In this document: piece after piece, positions 46,117 through 51,214 of the stretch
Position numbering within the stretch: the stretch's first letter is position 1
Layout of the letters: each line of letters begins with the position of its first letter
DNA from: Arthrobacter sp.
GTDB taxonomy: Bacteria; Actinomycetota; Actinomycetes; Actinomycetales; Micrococcaceae
Assembly: GCA_023264815.1 (NCBI GenBank)
Contig: JAHFUZ010000032.1
Span: 1-51,214 of the forward strand
DNA: 51,214 nt
Direction of reading: 5' to 3'
The notes under the pieces: generated by a model
The model's database searches: none
What the model saw: the letters and a program-made list of their open reading frames with translations, nothing else
What the model was told of the DNA's origin: nothing
Translations under genes and position numbers: made by a program

Positions 46117-48216
46117 CTAGGCGTGGCCGGCTGCCTGCATCTGGCGAAGTTCTTTTTTGAGCTCGCTGACTTCATCGCGGATCCTGGCTGCCACCTCGAA
46201 CTGAAGCTCGGCTGCAGCGCCGTGCATCTGCTCCGTCAACTGCTCGATCAGGCCCACGAGGTCCTCTGCGGGGGCGGCCGCGAGACCATCCTTGCGGACC
46301 TGTGCTGCCCCCTTGGCCGCTGACTTCCCGCGCTTGGCGCCCTTGGCCAGGCGGTTGTTGTTCAGGAGCTCCTGCGTATCGGCGTCTTCTTTGGCCAGCT
46401 GGTCCGTGATATCGGCGATCTTCTTGCGCAAGGGCTGCGGATCGATCCCCTTTTCCGTGTTGTAGGCCACCTGGATGGCCCGGCGCCGGTTGGTCTCGTC
46501 GATGGCGTGGGCCATGGAGTCGGTGATGCGGTCCGCATACATGTGCACCTGGCCCGAGACGTTGCGGGCGGCGCGGCCGATCGTCTGGATCAGCGACGTG
46601 GAAGAGCGCAGGAAGCCTTCCTTGTCAGCGTCCAGGATGCTGACAAGGGAGACCTCAGGCAGGTCAAGGCCTTCGCGAAGCAGGTTGATGCCCACCAGGA
46701 CATCGAAGGTACCCATCCGCAGCTCACGAAGCAGTTCCACACGCCGCAAGGTATCCACGTCGGAGTGCAGGTATTCCACCTTGATGCCGTGGCCCAGCAG
46801 GTAGTCCGTGAGGTCCTCGGCCATGCGTTTGGTGAGCGTGGTGACCAGGACACGTTCGTTCCTCGCTGTCCGGGCCTTGATCTCGCCCAGCAGGTCGTCA
46901 ATCTGGCCCTTGGTGGGCTTGACCACCACTTCGGGGTCGATCAGGCCGGTGGGGCGGATGATCTGCTGGACAAAGCCGTCAGCCTTGCCGAGCTCGTACT
47001 TTCCGGGTGTGGCGGAGAGGTAGACCGTCTGGCCGACCCGTTCCAGGAATTCGTCCCATTTGAGCGGGCGGTTGTCCATGGCCGAGGGCAGCCGGAAGCC
47101 GAAGTCCACGAGGTTGCGTTTCCGGGACATGTCCCCTTCGTACATGGCGCCGATCTGGGGCACTGTGACGTGGGATTCGTCGATCACCAGCAGGAAGTCG
47201 TCCGGGAAGTAGTCCAGGAGACAGTGCGGGGCGGTGCCGCGGGCACGTCCGTCGATGTGCGAGGAGTAGTTTTCGATGCCGTTGCAGAAGCCCATCTGCT
47301 GCATCATTTCAAGGTCGTAGGTGGTGCGCATGCGCAGGCGCTGGGCTTCCACCAGCTTGTTCTGGCCTTCCAGGACCTGGAGCCGCTCGGCGAGTTCGTC
47401 CTCGATGCGCTTGATGGCCCGGGCCATCCGTTCGGGACCGGCCACGTAATGCGAGGCCGGGAAGACGTACATTTCCTCTTCGTCGCGGATGACCTCGCCG
47501 GTCAGCGGGTGGAGGGTGTGGATGTTCTCAATCTCATCGCCGAAGAATTCGATCCGGATGGCCAGTTCCTCGTACATCGGGATAATTTCCACCGTATCGC
47601 CGCGGACCCGGAACGTGCCCCGGTGGAAGTCCATGTCGTTGCGGGCGTACTGCATGGCCACGAATTTCCGGAGCAGGTCGTCGCGGTTCATCTCGGCACC
47701 CTTGCGGAGCGTGACCATCCCGGCAATGTACTCTTCCGGCGTGCCCAGGCCGTAGATGCAGGACACCGTGGCCACGACGATGACGTCGCGGCGGGTCAGC
47801 AGGGCGTTGGTGGCGGAGTGGCGGAGCCGTTCGACTTCCTCGTTGATGGAGGAGTCCTTTTCAATGAAGGTGTCCGTCTGCGCGACATAAGCCTCAGGCT
47901 GGTAGTAGTCGTAGTAGGAGACGAAGTACTCCACCGCGTTGTTGGGGAGCAGTTCGCGGAATTCGTTGGCCAGCTGCGCGGCGAGCGTCTTGTTCTGGAC
48001 CATCACCAGCGTGGGCCGTTGGACCTGTTCGATAAGCCAGGCCGTAGTGGCGCTTTTGCCCGTACCGGTGGCACCGAGCAGCACAACGTCCTTTTCGCCG
48101 TTCTTAATGCGCTCAGTCAGCTCGGCGATGGCGGCGGGCTGGTCACCGGCGGGCTGGAATTCGCTGATGACCTCGAAGGGCGCGACAACACGGTTGATCT
48201 CCTGCGCAAGGCTCAT
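46117..48216 (-). CDS. uvrB: Excinuclease ABC subunit UvrB
   Basis: A 699-residue damage-verifying helicase-like subunit. Walker A is G-A-T-G-T-G-K-S near residue 48. The damage-probing beta-hairpin reads [10 protein letters not shown] near residue 101. Motif II is D-E-S-H, and motif VI lies around Q-T-I-G-R-A-A-R-N. The C-terminal UVR motif for UvrC contact is near residue 660. The ATG has TAGATT six bases upstream and no ribosome binding site. It is colinear with coaE, 64 bases downstream, as in other actinobacteria. Confidence 0.98.
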   Translation of the reverse strand: MSLAQEINRVVAPFEVISEFQPAGDQPAAIAELTERIKNGEKDVVLLGATGTGKSATTAWLIEQVQRPTLVMVQNKTLAAQLANEFRELLPNNAVEYFVSYYDYYQPEAYVAQTDTFIEKDSSINEEVERLRHSATNALLTRRDVIVVATVSCIYGLGTPEEYIAGMVTLRKGAEMNRDDLLRKFVAMQYARNDMDFHRGTFRVRGDTVEIIPMYEELAIRIEFFGDEIENIHTLHPLTGEVIRDEEEMYVFPASHYVAGPERMARAIKRIEDELAERLQVLEGQNKLVEAQRLRMRTTYDLEMMQQMGFCNGIENYSSHIDGRARGTAPHCLLDYFPDDFLLVIDESHVTVPQIGAMYEGDMSRKRNLVDFGFRLPSAMDNRPLKWDEFLERVGQTVYLSATPGKYELGKADGFVQQIIRPTGLIDPEVVVKPTKGQIDDLLGEIKARTARNERVLVTTLTKRMAEDLTDYLLGHGIKVEYLHSDVDTLRRVELLRELRMGTFDVLVGINLLREGLDLPEVSLVSILDADKEGFLRSSTSLIQTIGRAARNVSGQVHMYADRITDSMAHAIDETNRRRAIQVAYNTEKGIDPQPLRKKIADITDQLAKEDADTQELLNNNRLAKGAKRGKSAAKGAAQVRKDGLAAAPAEDLVGLIEQLTEQMHGAAAELQFEVAARIRDEVSELKKELRQMQAAGHA

Positions 48217-48222
48217 GCATCT

Positions 48223-48228
48223 AATCTA
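48223..48228 (-). promoter_or_regulatory. -10 box TAGATT for leaderless uvrB
   Basis: Minus strand TAGATT-N6-ATG (48216). Same spacing as at uvrA and uvrC. No LexA-like palindrome was seen here. Confidence 0.6.
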
Positions 48229-48280
48229 CAACCGGGGACCGACAGCGGTGCCGCGATCCGTTACCGGCGAACAGCCCCGC

Positions 48281-49510
48281 TCAGGGGCGGAGGGATTCAG
48301 GGCCGTACGACGGCGGCTGCCAGCCCGTGCGCGCCGCCCAGGCATCCATGCGGGGCCAGGCGACGTCCGTGAACCACGGCTCCTTGGCCTCGGCGTAGGC
48401 GTGCGTGCCCCGGGTGCCGGCAAACTGTTCGGCCAGCGCACGTTTATGGTCCGCATACGAGGCAGCGGCTTCCGCGTCACTCCTGAGCCAGTCGCGGAAC
48501 AGCAGCGCATACCGCCAGCCGGCCGAACCGGCTGCCCGGACATGAAGGTTCACGGCACGGCCGGGATCCGCGTTGGCATGGAAGCGTTTCTGCCACTGGG
48601 CCGGATCCGGGTCCGAAGGTTTGGGCGTATCGGATCCGGTGCCCGGCACTGCGGGGAAACCGGCAGCGGCCAACTGTGGTGCGATCCTGTCCGCAACGTC
48701 GAGGTCCCGTACTGTCACCTGCAGATCGATCACGTCCTTCGCTGCCAGGCCCGGCACAGCCGTGGAGCCGATATGGTCCACGGCGAGGATCCCATGGGGC
48801 GCCGCTGCCATGATCCGGGCGCCGAGCCGCGCCGCCTGGACCGCCCAGTCACCTTGCGGTGCAGACAGGACAGCCGTGCCGGCCCTGGCCGCCCTGACGC
48901 CTCCACTGAGGTTCTTGGCAAACGGCACCAGCCGGTCAGCCCAGAGCCGGTCCACCTGCGATAGCAGCCCGTCGAGGGTCCCTGCATTGTCCAGGACTAC
49001 GTCAGCCGCGGCCAGGCGGTCCGCCCGTGAGGCCTGCGCGGCCATCCGGGAGGCAGCGTCTTCCCGGGTCATGCCCCGGTGCTCCAGCATGCGGGCGATC
49101 CGGAGATCGTCCGGCGCATCGACTACCAGCACCAGATGGAATGCGCTGCCCTGCCCTGTTTCCACCAGCAGCGGAATGTCCTGGACAACAATTGCGCCCT
49201 CCGGGGCTGCGGCAATGATGCCGGCGGCCGCCTCACGGACCAGCGGATGGACAATGCCGTTCAGCACGGTCAGCTGGGCTGGATCGCCAAACACCAGGGC
49301 GCCCAGCCTCGCGCGGTCAAGCCCGCCGCGGGCATCGCGGACCCCAGGCCCAAACGCCTCGACCACGCGGGTGAGCCCGGGTGTACCCGGCTCCACGACT
49401 TTCCGGGCCAACGCATCAGCATCCACCAGCACAGCACCGAGCTCTGCCAGGCGCGACGAGACCACTGACTTCCCTGAGGCGATCCCGCCCGTCAAACCGA
49501 TGTTCAGCAC
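48281..49510 (-). CDS. coaE: Dephospho-CoA kinase fused to a GrpB/UPF0157 domain
   Basis: A 409-residue two-domain protein. Residues 1-200 are CoaE, the last enzyme of coenzyme A synthesis. Its P-loop is G-G-I-A-S-G-K-S (8-15), D-A-D-A-L-A-R near residue 31, and the lid region includes R-M-L-E-H-R-G-M. Residues about 215-409 are a GrpB-family nucleotidyltransferase-fold domain with H-I-G-S-T-A-V-P-G-L. This fusion is known in mycobacteria and other actinobacteria, where the extra domain helps folding or regulation. GTG 49510 has TAGGCT six bases upstream. Confidence 0.95.
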   Translation of the reverse strand: MLNIGLTGGIASGKSVVSSRLAELGAVLVDADALARKVVEPGTPGLTRVVEAFGPGVRDARGGLDRARLGALVFGDPAQLTVLNGIVHPLVREAAAGIIAAAPEGAIVVQDIPLLVETGQGSAFHLVLVVDAPDDLRIARMLEHRGMTREDAASRMAAQASRADRLAAADVVLDNAGTLDGLLSQVDRLWADRLVPFAKNLSGGVRAARAGTAVLSAPQGDWAVQAARLGARIMAAAPHGILAVDHIGSTAVPGLAAKDVIDLQVTVRDLDVADRIAPQLAAAGFPAVPGTGSDTPKPSDPDPAQWQKRFHANADPGRAVNLHVRAAGSAGWRYALLFRDWLRSDAEAAASYADHKRALAEQFAGTRGTHAYAEAKEPWFTDVAWPRMDAWAARTGWQPPSYGPESLRP

Positions 49511-49516
49511 GCCACC

Positions 49517-49522
49517 AGCCTA
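49517..49522 (-). promoter_or_regulatory. -10 box TAGGCT for leaderless coaE
   Basis: Minus strand TAGGCT-N6-GTG (49510), within the 47-bp divergent gap shared with the yigZ-like gene. Confidence 0.55.
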
Positions 49523-49545
49523 CCCATCGCGGCTGCCGCGCTCGG

Positions 49546-49551
49546 TAGACT
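49546..49551 (+). promoter_or_regulatory. -10 box TAGACT for the leaderless yigZ-like gene
   Basis: TAGACT-N6-GTG (49558). The two divergent -10 boxes of this gap are only 23 bases apart, so polymerase footprints must overlap. Confidence 0.6.
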
Positions 49552-49557
49552 TGGCCA

Positions 49558-50247
49558 GTGCAAGAGCAACAGACGCGGGCCACCACGTACACCACGCTCG
49601 CGGCGGGGCCGGACTTCCGGCACGAGGTCGAGATCAAGCGGTCCCGCTTCATCACGGTACTGCGCCGCGCTGAAACCGAGGACACCGCCCGCGACCTGGT
49701 TTCAGGACTGCGCCGCGAATTTCACGACGCCCGCCACCACTGCTCCGCCTTTGTCATAGGGCCGGACCGGGATATCCAGCGCTCCAACGACGACGGCGAA
49801 CCTTCAGGCACTGCAGGAACCCCCATGCTGGAGGCAATCCTGAAACGCGAAACCGGACTGGAGGTGACGGACCTCAGCGACATCAGTGCCGTCGTCGTGC
49901 GCTATTTCGGCGGCATCCTGCTGGGGGCTGGTGGCCTGGTGCGTGCCTACTCCGAGTCTGTGTCCGTAGCCCTCGAACGGGCCCCGATGGTCCGCCGACG
50001 CCGGCTGCGGATCTGCGCGGCGTCCGTTCCCCATGCCGCTGCCGGCCGGCTGGAGAACGATCTGCGTGCGGCGGGATTCGTGATGGCGGAAACCAGTTAC
50101 GGCACCCGGGAAACCACTCTGCGCCTGGCCATCCCGGACGACGCAGCGGAACTCCGGGCTGCAGCAGAGCGGATACTCGCGTTCACCGCGGGAACAGTAG
50201 AGCTGGTGCCCGGCGGGACGGAGTGGATCGATGTCCCCCTCCCCTGA
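49558..50247 (+). CDS. YigZ/IMPACT family protein
   Basis: A 229-residue protein of the YigZ (UPF0029) family. Conserved features are E-I-K-R-S-R-F-I near residue 25, A-F-V-I-G near residue 64, D-D-G-E-P-S-G-T-A-G-T-P-M-L near residue 78 and V-R-Y-F-G-G-I-L-L-G-A-G-G-L near residue 117. The eukaryotic relative IMPACT acts in translational control; the bacterial role is unclear, perhaps RNA or ribosome related. A C-terminal ferredoxin-fold domain follows. The GTG start is probably leaderless, and the 3' end overlaps the next gene by 17 bases. Confidence 0.92.
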   Translation: MQEQQTRATTYTTLAAGPDFRHEVEIKRSRFITVLRRAETEDTARDLVSGLRREFHDARHHCSAFVIGPDRDIQRSNDDGEPSGTAGTPMLEAILKRETGLEVTDLSDISAVVVRYFGGILLGAGGLVRAYSESVSVALERAPMVRRRRLRICAASVPHAAAGRLENDLRAAGFVMAETSYGTRETTLRLAIPDDAAELRAAAERILAFTAGTVELVPGGTEWIDVPLP

Positions 50248-50743
50248 CGTCCGGCTGGCCGATGTGGACGAACGCATGCTGGAGCTGCTGCTGCGACTCG
50301 CCCGACTGGACGCCGAGCCGGACGAGGTGACCCCTCTTCTGGGCAACGGGACCGGCTGGAATGCAGAACGGTCGGATTGGTTCCGTACCTACCACCGCGC
50401 AGCGGCGGCCGGCCTGGACGGCGAAGCCCGGCAGAAGTCCTGGGCCATCCTGGCTGAGGGGAGCCCTGCCGGATCCATTCGGCTGAAACGGACGGCGCGC
50501 CATGACACTGCCGAGACGGGCATCTGGCTGGGACGAAGTTTCCGTGGGCGTGGTGTGGGGACGGCCGCCCTTAACCTGGTCCTCGAAGAGGCCACGCGTG
50601 CCGGGCTGCGGCATGTCATGGCCCACACCACGGCAGGCAACGCGGGTGCCCGGCGAATCCTCACCGCGGCGGGAGCGCAACTGACCCACCACGATGGCGG
50701 CGCCGTGACCGCCGCCGTCGTCCTCCCCACCGGCTCGCACTAA
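50231..50743 (+). CDS. GNAT-family N-acetyltransferase
   Basis: A 170-residue acetyltransferase. The acetyl-CoA loop is R-S-F-R-G-R-G-V-G-T near residue 98, followed by A-T-R-A-G-L-R-H-V and a final N-A-G-A-R-R-I-L-T-A-A-G-A, as in ribosomal-protein acetyltransferases of the RimJ/L type. The ATG lies inside the end of the yigZ-like gene, so the pair is probably co-translated. Substrate unknown. Confidence 0.85.
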   Translation: MSPSPDVRLADVDERMLELLLRLARLDAEPDEVTPLLGNGTGWNAERSDWFRTYHRAAAAGLDGEARQKSWAILAEGSPAGSIRLKRTARHDTAETGIWLGRSFRGRGVGTAALNLVLEEATRAGLRHVMAHTTAGNAGARRILTAAGAQLTHHDGGAVTAAVVLPTGSH

Positions 50744-50797
50744 GACGCACGCAACCGAGGGCTGGGGTGCGTTACGTGCCCGTCGCATGACCGGTTA

Positions 50798-50838
50798 AGC
50801 ACAACAGGCCCCCGCGTAAAGCGGGGGCCTGTTGTGCT
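50798..50838. terminator. Bidirectional terminator, 18-bp perfect stem
   Basis: AGCACAACAGGCCCCCGC, loop GTAAA, then the exact complement. It stands between the convergent GNAT gene and rpsA and should stop both transcripts. It lies 30 bases beyond the rpsA stop. Confidence 0.85.
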
Positions 50839-50867
50839 CAGCCCGGAAGGGTCCGGGCCGGTGGCAA

Positions 50868-51214
50868 TTAGTTGCCGGTCAGCTTCTCGCGCAGGGCCGC
50901 AAGAGCCTCGTCGGATGCAAGGGTGCCTGCACCGGCGTTGGACTCTGCAGCAGGCTCCGAGGAGTAGCTGGTGGTGCCGGAATCGCTGTCACCGGACGTT
51001 GCAGCTGCAGCGTCGTCGGCAGCGTGCTGGGCAACCTGCTTCTTGTGGGCTTCCCACTTGGTCTGGGCGTCAGCGTACTGCTGCTCCCAGGCCGCGCGCT
51101 GGTTCTCGTAGCCTTCAAGCCACTCGTTGGACTCCGGGTCGAAGCCCTCCGGGTACTTGTAGTTGCCCTCTTCGTCGTACTCAGCGGCCATGCCGTAGAG
51201 AGCCGGATCGAATT
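50868..51214 (-). CDS. rpsA: 30S ribosomal protein S1, C-terminal end (partial)
   Basis: The last 115 residues of S1; the gene continues past the right edge. The frame is open to the window end and reads F-D-P-A-L-Y-G-M-A-A-E-Y-D-E-E-G-N, a C-terminal tail characteristic of Arthrobacter-type S1. This tail lies after the RNA-binding S1 repeats and is acidic, Glu/Tyr/Trp-rich, then Ala/Ser-rich, ending D-E-A-L-A-A-L-R-E-K-L. Reading it as a 107-residue separate protein starting at the internal ATG 51191 is possible but unlikely. rpsA beside coaE is a conserved actinobacterial arrangement. Confidence 0.85.
   Translation of the reverse strand, partial: FDPALYGMAAEYDEEGNYKYPEGFDPESNEWLEGYENQRAAWEQQYADAQTKWEAHKKQVAQHAADDAAAATSGDSDSGTTSYSSEPAAESNAGAGTLASDEALAALREKLTGN

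Noticed and set aside
46507..48372. 621-codon plus-strand open frame opposite uvrB
   Set aside because: A shadow of uvrB extended into the intergenic gap; no start signal and no domain.
51189..51191. Internal ATG as the start of a separate 107-residue protein
   Set aside because: The frame stays open upstream to the window edge and encodes F-D-P-A-L-Y-G before the Met, consistent with the S1 tail.

Overview
This 51 kb window is a high-GC actinobacterial chromosome segment. Protein content, gene order and the many leaderless gene starts point to Micrococcaceae, most likely Arthrobacter or Pseudarthrobacter. This is an inference from remembered protein families; no database was searched. Nearly all of it is conserved housekeeping sequence. 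The gene order (sufR-sufBD, ctaA/ctaB, tkt-tal-zwf-opcA-pgl, secG-tpiA-pgk-gap, whiA-yvcK-rapZ-uvrC, uvrA, uvrB, coaE, rpsA) resembles the corresponding region of mycobacteria and other actinobacteria.

Layout. (1) 1-4218, minus: the Fe-S assembly operon, from the repressor sufR through sufB, sufD and a Rieske-type ferredoxin to the 5' end of sufC, which runs off the left edge. (2) 4324-7008, plus: an ABC-2 type exporter pair and heme A synthase ctaA, divergent from sufR. (3) 7121-9892: an accessory patch between ctaA and ctaB. It holds a decayed SulP-transporter/carbonic-anhydrase fusion and an IS30-family element with an unusual nested left end. (4) 9907-10866, minus: heme O synthase ctaB. 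(5) 11371-19610, plus: the pentose phosphate / upper glycolysis operon tkt-tal-pgi-zwf-opcA-pgl. (6) 19563-33949, minus: a long colinear series read from right to left as uvrA, HAD phosphatase, acyltransferase, uvrC, rapZ, yvcK, whiA, sodA, gap, pgk, tpiA, secG, rbpA. (7) 33996-38877, minus: an ABC exporter pair with a YtrA-type GntR regulator, and a trans-aconitate methyltransferase. (8) 38963-43417, plus: a DUF3516 DExH helicase, a GNAT acetyltransferase and an S33 peptidase. (9) 43403-49510, minus: an MFS transporter, terC behind a yybP-ykoY (Mn2+) riboswitch, uvrB and a coaE-grpB fusion. (10) 49558-50743, plus: a YigZ/IMPACT protein and a GNAT protein. (11) 50868-51214, minus: the C-terminus of ribosomal protein S1.

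Functional themes. The oxidative and reductive arms of sugar metabolism converge at the pgl/rbpA junction: the NADPH-producing zwf-opcA-pgl set comes from the left and the triose-phosphate set gap-pgk-tpiA from the right. All three nucleotide excision repair genes (uvrA, uvrB, uvrC) are present, each with a TANNNT box exactly six bases before the start codon. That is the architecture of a leaderless actinobacterial transcript, and five other genes here share it. No CRISPR array, prophage, tRNA or rRNA was seen. I found no convincing wholly new system. The features most worth a second look are the nested IS30 ends, the decayed SulP-CA gene that has lost its zinc-site segment, a candidate LexA box at uvrA, the palindrome on the ABC-exporter promoter, and the repeated leaderless promoter pattern.
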